Assembly (NCBI RefSeq): GCF_023534745.1 | Contig: NZ_JAMHJQ010000001.1 | Span: forward strand, 124,001 to 188,000 | From: Streptomyces sp. 35G-GA-8 | GTDB taxonomy: Bacteria > Actinomycetota > Actinomycetes > Streptomycetales > Streptomycetaceae | Direction: 5' to 3' | Length of the DNA stretch: 64,000 nucleotides | In this document: in pieces, positions 25,382 to 35,240 of the stretch | Numbering within the stretch: the first letter of the stretch is position 1 | How the letters are laid out: each line of letters opens with the position of its first letter | Program-made: the position numbers and the translations under genes | Notes under the pieces: model-generated | What the model was told of the DNA's origin: nothing | Databases searched by the model: none | The model's input: the letters and a program-made list of their open reading frames with translations, nothing else

Positions 25382-25399
25382 CACCCCCGTCCGGGAGCC

Positions 25400-25870
25400 T
25401 CAGGGGGTGTCCGGCGCGGCCGGCGACGGGAAGGGCAGCACCGCCCAGACGATCTTCCCGCCGCCGGCGGTGTGCTCCACACCGCAGTTCCCGCCGGCCT
25501 CACGCGAGATCTCCTGTACGAGCAGCAGCCCGCGCCCGCCCGTCCTGGCGTGATCGGTCTCCAGCGCCGTGGGCCGGTACGGATGGTTGTCCTCGACCGA
25601 CACCCGGATCCATGCCGCGCCGATGGCGACCTCGACGGCGATCTCCGGCGAGAGCAGAGCCGCGTGCAGTACGGCGTTGGTGACCAGCTCGGAGACGATG
25701 AGCAGCACCCCCTGGACGACCCCGTCCCTGACCGGTACGCGCTGACGTTTCAGCAGATCGCGTACGGCGTGTCTGGTCTGCGGTACGGAGCTGTCGACGG
25801 CGGGTGCGGTGAACCGCCAGACCCCCTCGTACGACAGCGGCCGGGCCGGAACTCTTCCGCGGCTCTCCAT
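25400..25870 (-). CDS. HATPase_c ATP-binding (anti-sigma-factor-like) protein
   Basis: The 156-residue GHKL-fold protein shows the N-box VSELVTNAVLHA and the G-box GGRGLLLVQEIS. Streptomyces encode dozens of such stand-alone ATPases related to SpoIIAB/RsbW kinases; they act as anti-sigma factors or regulate unknown partners. The ATG at 25870 has a purine-rich AAGGGTGGG upstream; an ATG at 25909 would add 13 residues. It is convergent with idi (18 bases between stops), and no partner antagonist gene is adjacent. Confidence 0.85.
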   Translation of the reverse strand: MESRGRVPARPLSYEGVWRFTAPAVDSSVPQTRHAVRDLLKRQRVPVRDGVVQGVLLIVSELVTNAVLHAALLSPEIAVEVAIGAAWIRVSVEDNHPYRPTALETDHARTGGRGLLLVQEISREAGGNCGVEHTAGGGKIVWAVLPFPSPAAPDTP

Positions 25871-26089
25871 CGTGCGGCACCCACCCTTGCGTCGAACGGT
25901 GTCGTCCATCGGTACCGAGTCTTGGGATCTGCGCGGTCTGTACCTGAGTACTGAACAGAAGTCAGCCGGAATTGGCGTGTCGCGACCGCATTCGAACGAC
26001 ACAACGGGAGACATGATCGTCTTTGCCTATCTTTTGGCGAATTTCGATCGGTTGCCGGTGTCAAGGAGAGCGGGGATAGCATCCGGCGC

Positions 26090-26881
26090 ATGGAGCCCCA
26101 GCTGCTGCACACCGTCGCGGACGGCATCGCGACCGTGGTGATCCACCATCCCGCCAAACGCAACGCGATGACCGCGCGGATGTGGCGCGAGCTGCCACCG
26201 CTGCTCGGGGCGCTGGCGGACGATCCCGCCGTACGGGTGCTGGTCCTGACCGGTGAGGGCGCCACTTTCTGCGCGGGCGCCGACATCTCCTCGCTGCGCG
26301 AGTCCGGCCAGGATCCGACGGCGCGGGCGGTGGCCGCCGAGGAGGCGCTGGCCGCCTTCCCCAAGCCGACACTCGCCGCCGTACGCGGCTACTGCGTGGG
26401 CGGCGGCTGCCAGCTGGCCGCGGCCTGCGATCTGCGGTTCGCCGAGGAGGGGGCGCGGTTCGGGGTCACTCCGGCGCGGCTCGGGATCGTCTACCCGGAG
26501 TCGTCCACCCGCCGGCTGGCCTCGCTGGTGGGGCCCGCCACGGCCAAATACCTGCTGTTCTCGGCCGAGTTGATCGGCACGGAACGGGCACTGCGTACCG
26601 GACTCGTCGACGAGGTGCTGCCGGAGGGCGAGTTGGGCAAGCGGGTGGCGGAGTTCGCGCGGGTGCTGGTCTCGCGTGCGGCGCTGACCCAGGCGGCGGC
26701 CAAGGAGTTCGCCTCGGGCCGTACCGACCGTGCCGCCTATTGGACCGCGCAGGCGCGCGGCAGCGGCGACGCCGCGGAGGGGGTCGCCGCCTTCCTGGAA
26801 CGCCGCGAGCCGCGCTTCAACTGGACGTTCGGACCGGCCGACGCGGACCGAGCCGTCACCGAAGGAGCCGTCACCGAGTGA
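26090..26881 (+). CDS. Enoyl-CoA hydratase/isomerase family protein
   Basis: The 263-residue crotonase-fold protein has the CoA and oxyanion-hole segments HPAKRNAMTARM and FCAGADISSL, and the second oxyanion segment AVRGYCVGGGCQLAAACDLR. The glutamate that aligns with a hydratase acid lies in the region RLGIVYPESS. It probably hydrates or isomerises an acyl-CoA, but the substrate is open. Its last ten residues come from a 15-base tandem repeat (AVTEGAVTE) that runs through the stop codon toward the convergent PfpI gene. Confidence 0.88.
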   Translation: MEPQLLHTVADGIATVVIHHPAKRNAMTARMWRELPPLLGALADDPAVRVLVLTGEGATFCAGADISSLRESGQDPTARAVAAEEALAAFPKPTLAAVRGYCVGGGCQLAAACDLRFAEEGARFGVTPARLGIVYPESSTRRLASLVGPATAKYLLFSAELIGTERALRTGLVDEVLPEGELGKRVAEFARVLVSRAALTQAAAKEFASGRTDRAAYWTAQARGSGDAAEGVAAFLERREPRFNWTFGPADADRAVTEGAVTE

Positions 26882-26895
26882 GCCGTCACCGAGTG
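26851..26895. repeat. 15-bp tandem repeat across convergent gene ends
   Basis: Three consecutive copies of AGCCGTCACCGA(A/G)(G/T)G occupy 26851-26895; copies 2 and 3 are identical. The TGA stop of the enoyl-CoA hydratase gene falls at the junction of copies 2 and 3, and the third copy extends into the 3' end of the PfpI gene. This is an in-frame slippage-prone array. Confidence 0.85.
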
Positions 26896-27521
26896 AGGAA
26901 CCGGCTCCCGTCCCGCATCTCCGCGACGAGATCGGCGGGCGCCTTGTCCGCCGAGCCGGCGTCGTAGGGCGGCCGCGGGTCGTACTCCGTCAGGAGCTGG
27001 ACGGACTGGGCGAACCGGTCGTCGACGAGCCTTCCCGCGAGGGTGAGCCCCATGTCGATCCCCGAGGAGACACCGGCTGCCGTCACGTACTTGCCGTCGG
27101 TGACGACGCGTTCTCCCGTGGGCTCGGCTCCGTACGTACGCAGTGTGTCGACGGCCAGCCAGTGGGAGGTGGCCCGCCGCCCCCGCAACAGCCCGGCCGC
27201 GGCGAGCAGCAGGGAGCCGGTGCAGACGGAGGTGGTCCAGGTGGTGGCCGCGTCGGCCGTGCGCAGCCAGCCGAGAAGCGTCTCGTTCTCCATCTGCTTC
27301 TCCTGGCCGGGCCCGCCGGGCACCACCAGGACGTCCGGCGCGGAGACCTCGGCGAGCGTCCTGCCCGCGACGAGCACGAGGGCACCGGTGTCGTCGGCCA
27401 CGGGCCCCGTCTTCTCGGCGACGAAGAACGTCTCGGCGCCCGGGGTGTAACAGAGCATCTGGTAGGGGCCGATGGCGTCGAGCGCGGTGAAGCCTTCGAA
27501 AAGGACGATCGCGATCTTCAT
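26886..27521 (-). CDS. DJ-1/PfpI family protein
   Basis: The 211-residue glutamine-amidotransferase-like protein has the nucleophile-elbow cysteine in TSVCTGSLLLAAAGLL followed by ATSHWLAVDTL, and starts with KIAIVLFEGFTALDAIGPY. Members act as isonitrile hydratases, glyoxalases or chaperones. Its ATG overlaps the stop of the GlxA-type regulator by four bases, so the two are co-expressed and share the same fold in part. The regulator may sense a compound handled by this enzyme. The C-terminus is shaped by a tandem repeat. Confidence 0.88.
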   Translation of the reverse strand: MKIAIVLFEGFTALDAIGPYQMLCYTPGAETFFVAEKTGPVADDTGALVLVAGRTLAEVSAPDVLVVPGGPGQEKQMENETLLGWLRTADAATTWTTSVCTGSLLLAAAGLLRGRRATSHWLAVDTLRTYGAEPTGERVVTDGKYVTAAGVSSGIDMGLTLAGRLVDDRFAQSVQLLTEYDPRPPYDAGSADKAPADLVAEMRDGSRFLTR

Positions 27522-28546
27522 AAGAGGCCTTTCGACGGGGTCGCCGACCGGTCGGCGACAGGTGCGGGGGGCTTGGCGGGTACGAGAGCCGGGCCCGGGC
27601 AGAAACGGCGGCGATACTCGGCGGGCGCTGTGCCCAGGGCTCTGACAAAGGCGCGGCGCATGGCCTCGGGCGTGCCGTAGCCGCACGCCCGGGAGATCTC
27701 CTCGACGCCGTCGGCGCTCTCCTCCAGCAGCCTTCTGGCGTGTTCGAGCCGTACGCGCTCCACATAGCGGCCCGGGGTCATGCCGGTCTCCGCCCGGAAG
27801 GCGCGAGCGAAGTGCCGGGGCGAGAGACTGGCCCGCGCCGCCAGAGAGCCGACCGAGAGATCATCACCCGGGTGTTCGCTGATCCAGCTCTGTACGTCGC
27901 GCAGCGGCTCACGCCGGGCTGTCTGCGCGGCGAGCTGGACGCTGAACTGCGCCTGGTTGCCGGGGCGGCGCAGGAAGACCACGAGGTGGCGGGCCACGCT
28001 GAGCGCCACCTCGCGGCCGTGGTCCTCCTCGACGAGGGCGAGGGCGAGATCGATGCCCGAGGTGACCCCGGCGGAGGTGGAGACCTCCCCGTCCCGTACA
28101 TAGATCGGTTCGGGGTCGACGTCGACGGCGGGGTAGTTCCTGGCGAGCAGGTCCACCGCCACCCAGTGGGTGGTCGCGCGGCGTCCGTCGAGCAGCCCCG
28201 CCTCGGCGAGCAGCAGGGCTCCGGTGCAGACCGAGACGAGCCGCGCGGCGCGGGGCGCACGGCGGCGCAGCCACGCGATCAGCAGCGGGTCGGGGGCGCG
28301 GCTGCCGTTTCCGCCGGGCACGACCAGCGTGTGGGGGTCGGGAGCGTCGGTGAGCGCCATATCGGGGACGAGGGTCAGCCCGCTGGAGGTCCGTACGGGA
28401 GCGCCGTCGAGCGAGGCCGTGCGGATCCGGTACGCGCCGCGGTCGCCGGTGGCGAGCCGGGCTCCGTTGAACACCTCCACGGGTCCGGTCACGTCCAGGC
28501 TCTGTACCTCGTCGTAGAGGACGACGAGTACGGATCGCTCTGTCAT
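27518..28546 (-). CDS. GlxA-family transcriptional regulator (PfpI + AraC)
   Basis: The 342-residue protein combines an N-terminal PfpI-like sensory domain (SVCTGALLLAEAGLLDGRRA) with a C-terminal AraC DNA-binding domain (about 230-320, LAARASLSPRHFARAFRAET and EEISRACGYGTPEAMRRAF). The ATG at 28546 is preferred because AAGGA sits eight bases upstream; a second ATG three codons earlier is too near that site. It is transcribed away from tex and is coupled to the PfpI gene. The effector is unknown. Confidence 0.9.
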   Translation of the reverse strand: MTERSVLVVLYDEVQSLDVTGPVEVFNGARLATGDRGAYRIRTASLDGAPVRTSSGLTLVPDMALTDAPDPHTLVVPGGNGSRAPDPLLIAWLRRRAPRAARLVSVCTGALLLAEAGLLDGRRATTHWVAVDLLARNYPAVDVDPEPIYVRDGEVSTSAGVTSGIDLALALVEEDHGREVALSVARHLVVFLRRPGNQAQFSVQLAAQTARREPLRDVQSWISEHPGDDLSVGSLAARASLSPRHFARAFRAETGMTPGRYVERVRLEHARRLLEESADGVEEISRACGYGTPEAMRRAFVRALGTAPAEYRRRFCPGPALVPAKPPAPVADRSATPSKGLL

Positions 28547-28781
28547 GGTTCTCATCCTTGGCCCGGCGTACGACGGCCGCAAGGACGAGTTCCCCACCCT
28601 TCCTGCCATTCCGGCCCCACCCTCGCCGCCCTGTCGCACGTACCGACCCGCCGCCGGCGGCGATCTCTCGTCCCGGCCCGTCACCCTTACCGACCCGTAC
28701 CGGCTCGTCACCGCCGGTCGTGCCCGCTGATGTCGGTGCCACCTGCCACAATGCACACGGCGGACCACTGAACAGCGGAGC

Positions 28782-31160
28782 GTGATCGTGACGACGTCCA
28801 TCGAAGGCAGGATCGCCGAGGAACTCGGCGTACGGGAGCGGCAGGTGAAGGCGGCCGTCGAGCTGCTCGACGGCGGGTCGACCGTGCCGTTCATCGCGCG
28901 CTATCGCAAAGAAGCGACCGAGATGCTCGACGACGCGCAGCTGCGCACGCTTGAGGAGCGGCTGCGCTATCTGCGCGAACTGGAAGAGCGGCGGGGCGCG
29001 ATCCTGGAGTCCGTACGCGAGCAGGGCAAGCTCGACGACGCCCTGGAGGCGCGGATCCGGGCCGCCGACACGAAGGCGCGGCTGGAGGACATCTATCTGC
29101 CGTTCAAGCCCAAGCGGCGCACGAAGGCGCAGATCGCCCGGGAGGCCGGTCTGGAACCGCTCGCCGAGGGGCTGTTGAGCGATCCGTCGGTGGATCCGCA
29201 CGCCGCGGCCGCCGCGTTCGTGGACGCGGACAAGGGGGTCGCCGACCCCGCGGCGGCGCTGGAGGGCGCCCGCGCCATCCTCGCGGAGCGGTTCTCCGAG
29301 GACGCCGATCTCATCGGTGAGCTGCGTGAACGGATGTGGACGCGGGGCCGCGTCGTGGCGAAGGTGCGGGACGGCAAGGAGGAGGCCGGCGCCAAGTTCG
29401 CCGACTACTTCGACTTCGCGGAAGGCTTCTCCCAGCTGCCCTCGCACCGCGTGCTCGCGATGCTCCGCGGCGAGAAGGAGGATGTCCTCGATCTGGTCCT
29501 GGAGCCCGAGGAGCCGTCGGAGCAGCCGGGCCCGAGCATGTACGAGAACATGGTCGCGCGCCGCTTCGGCGTGGCCGACCGGGGCCGTCCCGCCGACAAG
29601 TGGCTCGCCGACACGGTGCGCTGGGCGTGGCGCACCCGCATCCTGGTGCATCTCGGGATCGACCTCAGGCTCCGGCTGCGGACCGCCGCGGAGGACGAGG
29701 CCGTACGGGTGTTCGCCGCCAACCTCCGCGATCTGCTGCTGGCGGCCCCGGCCGGCACCCGCGCCACGCTCGGGCTCGACCCCGGGTTCCGTACGGGCGT
29801 GAAGGTGGCCGTGGTCGACGCGACCGGCAAGGTCGTCGCCACCGACACGATCTACCCCCATGTGCCCGCGAACAGGTGGGACGAGTCGCTGGCGAAGCTG
29901 GCCCGGCTCGCGAAGGACCACTCCGTCGATCTGATCGCCATCGGCAATGGCACGGCGTCCCGGGAGACCGACAAGCTCGCCGGTGACCTCTGCGCCAGGC
30001 ATCCCGAGCTGAAGCTCACGAAGGTGATGGTCTCGGAGGCGGGCGCCTCCGTGTACTCCGCCTCCGCGTTCGCCTCGCAGGAGCTGCCCGATCTGGATGT
30101 GTCGATCCGCGGCGCGGTCTCCATCGCGCGCCGGCTCCAGGACCCGCTGGCCGAACTGGTGAAGATCGACCCCAAGTCGATCGGTGTCGGTCAGTACCAG
30201 CACGATCTGTCCGAGGTGAAGCTGTCCCGTTCGCTGGACGCGGTCGTCGAGGACTGTGTGAACGGTGTCGGTGTGGACGTCAACACCGCTTCCGCGCCAC
30301 TGCTTTCACGCGTGTCGGGCATCGGGGCGGGACTCGCCGAGAACATCGTCGCCCACCGCGACGCCAACGGGCCGTTCCGTTCACGGCGCGCGCTCAAGGA
30401 TGTGGCCAGGCTCGGTCCGAAGGCGTACGAGCAGTGCGCGGGCTTCCTCCGTATCCGCGGCGGTGACGACCCGCTGGACGCGTCGAGTGTGCACCCCGAG
30501 GCGTATCCGGTGGTGCGGTCGATGGTGAAGCGGACGGGCAGTGAGGTCGCCTCACTGATCGGGAACGCTTCGGTGCTGCGCACGCTGCGGCCCGACGATT
30601 TCGTGAACGAGTCCTTCGGTCTGCCGACCGTCACCGACATCCTGCGGGAGCTGGAGAAGCCGGGGCGGGACCCGCGACCGGCGTTCAAGACGGCCACGTT
30701 CAAGGACGGTGTCGAGAAGCTCGGCGATCTGGCGTCCGGGATGGTGCTCGAAGGGGTCGTGACGAATGTCGCGGCGTTCGGCGCGTTCGTCGACATCGGC
30801 GTGCATCAGGACGGACTGGTCCATGTCTCCGCCATGTCCAGGAACTTCGTGAAGGACCCGCGCGAGGTGGTGAAGCCGGGTGATGTGGTCAAGGTGAAGG
30901 TGATGGACGTCGACATCCCCCGTAAACGGATCTCCCTGACGCTGCGGCTGGACGACGAGACACAGCCGGCCAAGCAGGACCGGGAGCGGTCCGGGGGCGG
31001 CGGCGGGCGGCCTCCGCAGCAGCGGCAAGGGGGGCGTGGTGGCCGCGGTGGCGGCGGTGGACGCCAGGCTTCGGCCCCGCCGCCGGCGAACAGCGCGATG
31101 GCGGACGCCCTGCGGCGTGCGGGGCTGACGGATCCGAACGGCCGCGACAAGCGGCGCTGA
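28782..31160 (+). CDS. tex: Tex-family RNA-binding transcription accessory protein
   Basis: This is a 792-residue protein with the normal Tex layout: N-terminal helix-turn-helix region ([20 protein letters not shown]), YqgF/RuvX-like domain ([19 protein letters not shown], about 325-345), helix-hairpin-helix (about 500-545) and an S1 RNA-binding domain (about 645-720, [26 protein letters not shown]). The C-terminal 65 residues are a Gly/Arg/Gln-rich tail typical of actinobacterial members and probably bind RNA. Tex proteins influence transcription and virulence gene expression, by an unclear mechanism. It forms a single-gene unit ending at a shared terminator. Confidence 0.95.
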   Translation: MIVTTSIEGRIAEELGVRERQVKAAVELLDGGSTVPFIARYRKEATEMLDDAQLRTLEERLRYLRELEERRGAILESVREQGKLDDALEARIRAADTKARLEDIYLPFKPKRRTKAQIAREAGLEPLAEGLLSDPSVDPHAAAAAFVDADKGVADPAAALEGARAILAERFSEDADLIGELRERMWTRGRVVAKVRDGKEEAGAKFADYFDFAEGFSQLPSHRVLAMLRGEKEDVLDLVLEPEEPSEQPGPSMYENMVARRFGVADRGRPADKWLADTVRWAWRTRILVHLGIDLRLRLRTAAEDEAVRVFAANLRDLLLAAPAGTRATLGLDPGFRTGVKVAVVDATGKVVATDTIYPHVPANRWDESLAKLARLAKDHSVDLIAIGNGTASRETDKLAGDLCARHPELKLTKVMVSEAGASVYSASAFASQELPDLDVSIRGAVSIARRLQDPLAELVKIDPKSIGVGQYQHDLSEVKLSRSLDAVVEDCVNGVGVDVNTASAPLLSRVSGIGAGLAENIVAHRDANGPFRSRRALKDVARLGPKAYEQCAGFLRIRGGDDPLDASSVHPEAYPVVRSMVKRTGSEVASLIGNASVLRTLRPDDFVNESFGLPTVTDILRELEKPGRDPRPAFKTATFKDGVEKLGDLASGMVLEGVVTNVAAFGAFVDIGVHQDGLVHVSAMSRNFVKDPREVVKPGDVVKVKVMDVDIPRKRISLTLRLDDETQPAKQDRERSGGGGGRPPQQRQGGRGGRGGGGGRQASAPPPANSAMADALRRAGLTDPNGRDKRR

Positions 31161-31174
31161 GACGCACCGCGCGC

Positions 31175-31209
31175 GGCGGCGCGGGGTCCGGACGGGAGCC
31201 CGCGCCGCC
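31175..31209. terminator. Bidirectional terminator between tex and the ABC-F gene
   Basis: Perfect 11-bp arms (GGCGGCGCGGG and complement) with a 13-base loop lie midway between the convergent stops of tex and the ABC-F gene. Confidence 0.75.
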
Positions 31210-31226
31210 CTCGCATCCTCAGGACC

Positions 31227-32864
31227 TCAGATCTCGGTCACCTTGCCGTCCGCCACATCGAGACGGCGGGTCGTACGGACGGCGTCCAGCATCCTGCGGT
31301 CATGGGTGACCAGCAGCAGCGTGCCGTCGTAGGAGTCGAGCGCCGACTCCAGCTGTTCGATGGCCGGCAGATCGAGATGGTTGGTCGGCTCGTCGAGGAC
31401 CAGGAGATTGACGCCCCGGCCCTGGAGGAGCGCGAGCGCGGAGCGGGTGCGCTCGCCCGGTGAGAGCGTGGTCGCGGGGCGCAGGAGATGGTCGGACTTG
31501 AGGCCGAACTTCGCGAGCAGCGTACGGATATCGGCCGGTTCGGTGTCCGGGACCGCCTCGCGGAAGGCGTCCAGCAGGGATTCGGGACCGTGGAAGAAGG
31601 CGCGCGCCTGGTCCACCTCCCCGACGACCACTCCCGAGCCGAGTGTGGCGTGGCCCTCGTCCAGCGGAAGGCGGCCCAGCAGGGCGGCGAGGAGCGTGGA
31701 CTTGCCGCTGCCGTTGGCCCCGGTGATGGCGACCCGGTCCGCCCGGTCGATCTGGAGCGTGACGGGTCCGAAGTGGAAGTCCCCGCGCGCCGCTTCGGCC
31801 GCGCGCAGCGTCGCCACCACGGCTCCCGAACGGTCCGCGGAGGCGATCTCCATCCGCAGTTCCCACTCCTTGCGGGGCTCCTCGACCACATCGAGGCGTT
31901 CGATCAGCCGCTGCGTCTGGCGCGCCTTGGCCGCCTGCTTCTCGGTGGATTCGCTGCGGAACTTCCGGCCGATCTTGTCGTTGTCACTCGCCTTGCGCCG
32001 GGCGTTCTTGACACCCTTCTCCATCCAGGAGCGCTGGACATGGGCGCGCGCCTCCAGGGAGGACTTCTTGTCGGCGTACTCCTCGAACTCCTCACGGGCG
32101 TGGCGCCGCGCGGTCTCGCGCTCCTCCAGATACGCCTCGTAGCCACCGCCGAAGAGCGTGATCTTCTGCTGGGCCAGGTCGAGTTCGAGCACCTTGGTCA
32201 CGGTGCGCACCAGGAACTCGCGGTCATGACTGACGACGACCGTGCCGGCGCGCAGGCCCGAGACGAAGCCCTCGAGCCGGTCCAGGCCGTCGAGGTCGAG
32301 GTCGTTGGTCGGCTCGTCGAGCAGGAAGATGTCGTAGCGCGAGAGCAGCAGCGAGGCCAGACTCGCGCGGGCGGCCTGGCCGCCGGAGAGGGTGGTCATG
32401 GGCTGGTCGAGGCCGACGGTGAGCCCCAGTGAGGCGGCGACCTCCTCGGCCCGTTCGTCGAGGTCGGCGCCGCCGAGGGCGAGCCAGCGCTCCAGGCCGG
32501 TCGCGTAGGCGTCATCGGCGCCGGGCGCGTTCTCGACCAGCGCCAGCGTCGCCTCGTCCAGGGCGGTCTGCGCGGCGGTGACGCCCGTACGGCGGCCGAG
32601 GAAGGCCCGTACGGTCTCCCCGGGGCGCCGGTCGGGTTCCTGGGGGAGGTGGCCGACGGCGGCGGTGGGCGGGGACAGCCTCAGCTGTCCGTTCTCGGGC
32701 GCGTCCACTCCGGCGAGCAGCCGGAGCAAGGTGGACTTCCCGGCGCCGTTGGCGCCCACGAGTCCGATCACATCGCCGGGCGCGACGACCAGATCGAGCC
32801 CGGAGAACAGCGAGCGGTCGCCGTGTCCCGCGGCGAGGTCTTTGGCTACGAGCGTGGCAGTCAT
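31227..32864 (-). CDS. ABC-F family ATPase
   Basis: The 545-residue soluble protein has two ABC domains without membrane segments: Walker A GANGAGKST and GANGSGKST, signatures LSGGQAARASL and LSPGERTRSAL, and DEPTNDLDL / DEPTNHLDL. A charged interdomain linker (about 240-320) is the part that enters the ribosomal E/P-site region in this family. ABC-F proteins rescue or tune ribosomes, and some give antibiotic resistance. It is convergent with tex and divergent from the amino-acid oxidase gene. Whether it is a housekeeping factor or a resistance type cannot be told here. Confidence 0.93.
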   Translation of the reverse strand: MTATLVAKDLAAGHGDRSLFSGLDLVVAPGDVIGLVGANGAGKSTLLRLLAGVDAPENGQLRLSPPTAAVGHLPQEPDRRPGETVRAFLGRRTGVTAAQTALDEATLALVENAPGADDAYATGLERWLALGGADLDERAEEVAASLGLTVGLDQPMTTLSGGQAARASLASLLLSRYDIFLLDEPTNDLDLDGLDRLEGFVSGLRAGTVVVSHDREFLVRTVTKVLELDLAQQKITLFGGGYEAYLEERETARRHAREEFEEYADKKSSLEARAHVQRSWMEKGVKNARRKASDNDKIGRKFRSESTEKQAAKARQTQRLIERLDVVEEPRKEWELRMEIASADRSGAVVATLRAAEAARGDFHFGPVTLQIDRADRVAITGANGSGKSTLLAALLGRLPLDEGHATLGSGVVVGEVDQARAFFHGPESLLDAFREAVPDTEPADIRTLLAKFGLKSDHLLRPATTLSPGERTRSALALLQGRGVNLLVLDEPTNHLDLPAIEQLESALDSYDGTLLLVTHDRRMLDAVRTTRRLDVADGKVTEI

Positions 32865-32908
32865 CAGAGCGCTGATCCTACCGGGGCGGATTCCGGTACG
32901 GTCCGGGC

Positions 32909-33880
32909 ATGAGCGGCACAGGCACTGATGTGATCGTGGTGGGCGGCGGAGTCATGGGGCTGACGACGGCGGTGGTGCTCGCGGAGAGCGGCCACCGTGT
33001 CGGGCTGTGGACCCGCGATCCGGTGGCGCGGACCACCTCTGCGGTGGCGGGAGCGCTGGTGTGGCCCTACCGGATCGAGCCCGCGCGCGAGGTCGGCGCC
33101 TGGCTGGAGGAGTCACTGCGACACTACGTACAGCTGGCGCGGACCCCGGACAGGACCGGCGTGCGTATCGTCGCCGGGCTGATGGCGGACACTCCGCTGA
33201 CGGGACTGGGCGGTTGGGCCTCGCGGGTGCCCGAGCTGCGCGAGGCCCGTACGGACGAGCTGCCCGACGGTGTCGCGCAGGGGCTGCGGGCCGCGGTCCC
33301 GCTGATCGACATGCCGGTGTATCTGCGGTATCTGAAGGCGCGGCTGCGCGCGGCGGGCGGCACGGTCGAGCGCCGGTCGGTCACGGGCTTCGCCGAGCCC
33401 GCGGCCGAATCGTCCGTCGTGGTCGACTGCAGCGGGCTCGGTGCCCGGGAGCTGGCGGGGGACGCGTCGCTGTATCCGGTACGCGGTCAGGTGGTGATCG
33501 TGGAGAACCCGGGGATCGACGAGTGGTTCGTGGCGGCCGTCCCCGGCTCCTCCGAGACGACGTATCTGATGCCTCAGCCGTACGGGGTGCTGCTCGGCGG
33601 CACGGCGAGCGATCACTCCTGGGATCTGAGCCCCGACCCGGCCGAGGCGGCGGCCATCGTGGCGCGCTGCGCCCGGATCCGGCCCGAGCTGGCCGGGGCG
33701 CGGGTGCTTGAGCACCGGGTGGGGCTGCGGCCCGCCCGCCCCCGGGTGCGGCTGGAGGCCGAGGCCATGACGCTGCCCGGGGGCGGGCGGGTGGTGCACA
33801 ACTACGGGCACGGCGGCGCGGGAGTCACCGTGGCCTGGGGCTGCGCGGAGGCCGCCGCCCGGCTGGCGGTGGCCTCCTAG
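32909..33880 (+). CDS. FAD-dependent D-amino-acid oxidase-like enzyme
   Basis: The 323-residue protein starts with a dinucleotide fold (VIVVGGGVMGLTTAVVLAESG) and carries the DAO family pieces TTSAVAGALVWPYR, VVDCSGLGARELAGD, PVRGQVVIV and the C-terminal HNYGHGGAGVTVAWGCAE. The arginine in GLRPARP is where family members bind the substrate carboxylate. It probably oxidises a D-amino acid or glycine-like amine to the imino acid with hydrogen peroxide. It is a single gene, and no signal peptide is present. Confidence 0.9.
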   Translation: MSGTGTDVIVVGGGVMGLTTAVVLAESGHRVGLWTRDPVARTTSAVAGALVWPYRIEPAREVGAWLEESLRHYVQLARTPDRTGVRIVAGLMADTPLTGLGGWASRVPELREARTDELPDGVAQGLRAAVPLIDMPVYLRYLKARLRAAGGTVERRSVTGFAEPAAESSVVVDCSGLGARELAGDASLYPVRGQVVIVENPGIDEWFVAAVPGSSETTYLMPQPYGVLLGGTASDHSWDLSPDPAEAAAIVARCARIRPELAGARVLEHRVGLRPARPRVRLEAEAMTLPGGGRVVHNYGHGGAGVTVAWGCAEAAARLAVAS

Positions 33881-33911
33881 CGCGAACGCGAACGCGCACG
33901 CGGACGAACGG

Positions 33912-35240
33912 TCAGCAGGCGGCGGGCGTCCCGGCCGTCAGGTGGTAGTCCGCCCGCTCGTCGAGCAGCAGCGGCACCAGGCTCCGCTGCGACTGACGGA
34001 GCGGTACGAAGGCCCCCTTGCCGAGCGGCAGCGGCACGGACACCACGCCGTGCAGGGCGAGTTCGTCCTTGATGTCCGCGTACTGGGCCGCGTCGAGACG
34101 GTAGCCGCACGGCGGGTCCTGGAGGATCTTCTCGGGGGCCGCGGGGTCGTTGTCGGCGCCGCCGAGATAGACGGGGCCGCGGTCCTTGAGCCCGGCCAGC
34201 CGGGCGGTGGCCGTGGCGGTCACGATCCGCGCCCTTCGCTCGTCGGTGAAGGAGAACAGGCCCTTCAGCGAGTCGAGTTGGCTGTTCACCCGGCGCCGGT
34301 TGTTGAGCGCCTCGTCGGCCTTCTCGGCGTCCGTGAGGGCGTCGACCCGGCTCTCGATGAGCAGGCCGATCGCGTGCTTGACGCCCGAGGCGTTGCGCAG
34401 GATGCGTTCCTGGCCGTCGCCCGCCGTCTGCCTGATGGGGTCACCGGTCACCGGGTCGGTCCAGATGCCGTAGGTGCCGATGGAGTGACCGGCCGCGCGC
34501 GCGGCGGGGCGTACATACCGTTCCGACAGCGTCCGCGCCTCGTCGTGCACCCGCGCGTCGGTGTTGAGGTTGCGGGGCCACAGGTCGAACAGGTCCTCGT
34601 CGTAGTACGGCGGGGTGGCGCCGTACTCGTGCAGGTCGTAGATGATGTCGGGCTGACGGTCGCGGATGACGGCGGCCAGCGCGCGGCCCTCGGCCGTCTT
34701 CAGCGCGATGTGGTCGCGGTTGATGTCGACGCCGTCGGAGTTGCCGCGGGTGTCGGCGGCCCGGCCGTCCGGGTTGGCGGTCGGGAGGACGAGCACGGTC
34801 GTACGGTCCAGGAAGCGCCGGGTGGCCGAGTCCTTGGCGTAGGCGAGGTCGCGGACCGTGGTCAGACACGCCTCGCGGCCCGACGGTTCGTCGCCGTGCT
34901 GGCTGCACACCAGGAGCACGGTGGCGGGCGCGCGGCGGGCGCCCAGCTCGACGAGTTGGAGCGGCCGGCCCTGTTCGGTGGTGCCGATGGTGGTGAGGGT
35001 GGCACGGTCGCTGCCCCGGTCGACGGCGGACAGGAATCGCTGTTCCTGCGGCTGGCTGGTCCAGTTCGCGCCGTCGCCGGCCTCGAACTCCGTGCGCGGC
35101 GGGGTGTCGGCGGCCCGGCCGGAGTCGGCCTGAGCGGAGGTGACCCGACCGGGGGTGGCCTGCGCGGGGAGGGCCGCGATCGGCAGTACGAGGGCCGCGG
35201 CGGTCGCCGCCAGGGCGAGGGTGCGTAGACGGGGTGTCAT
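33912..35240 (-). CDS. Secreted M14-family zinc carboxypeptidase
   Basis: The 442-residue protein has an N-terminal signal peptide ([21 protein letters not shown]). The zinc ligands of the M14 fold are H115 and E118 ([10 protein letters not shown]) and H204 (YDLHEYG), with the carboxylate-binding NRD near 174-176. A late glutamate ([10 protein letters not shown]) fits the catalytic base position. It would trim C-terminal residues from external peptides or peptidoglycan stems. Its ATG overlaps the stop of the dipeptidyl-peptidase gene by one base (TGATG), so two secreted peptidases are made together. Confidence 0.9.
   Translation of the reverse strand: MTPRLRTLALAATAAALVLPIAALPAQATPGRVTSAQADSGRAADTPPRTEFEAGDGANWTSQPQEQRFLSAVDRGSDRATLTTIGTTEQGRPLQLVELGARRAPATVLLVCSQHGDEPSGREACLTTVRDLAYAKDSATRRFLDRTTVLVLPTANPDGRAADTRGNSDGVDINRDHIALKTAEGRALAAVIRDRQPDIIYDLHEYGATPPYYDEDLFDLWPRNLNTDARVHDEARTLSERYVRPAARAAGHSIGTYGIWTDPVTGDPIRQTAGDGQERILRNASGVKHAIGLLIESRVDALTDAEKADEALNNRRRVNSQLDSLKGLFSFTDERRARIVTATATARLAGLKDRGPVYLGGADNDPAAPEKILQDPPCGYRLDAAQYADIKDELALHGVVSVPLPLGKGAFVPLRQSQRSLVPLLLDERADYHLTAGTPAAC

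Noticed and set aside
27909-30203. 764-residue open frame on the minus strand
   Set aside because: It mostly mirrors tex and the GlxA gene in the wrong frame and shows no domain.
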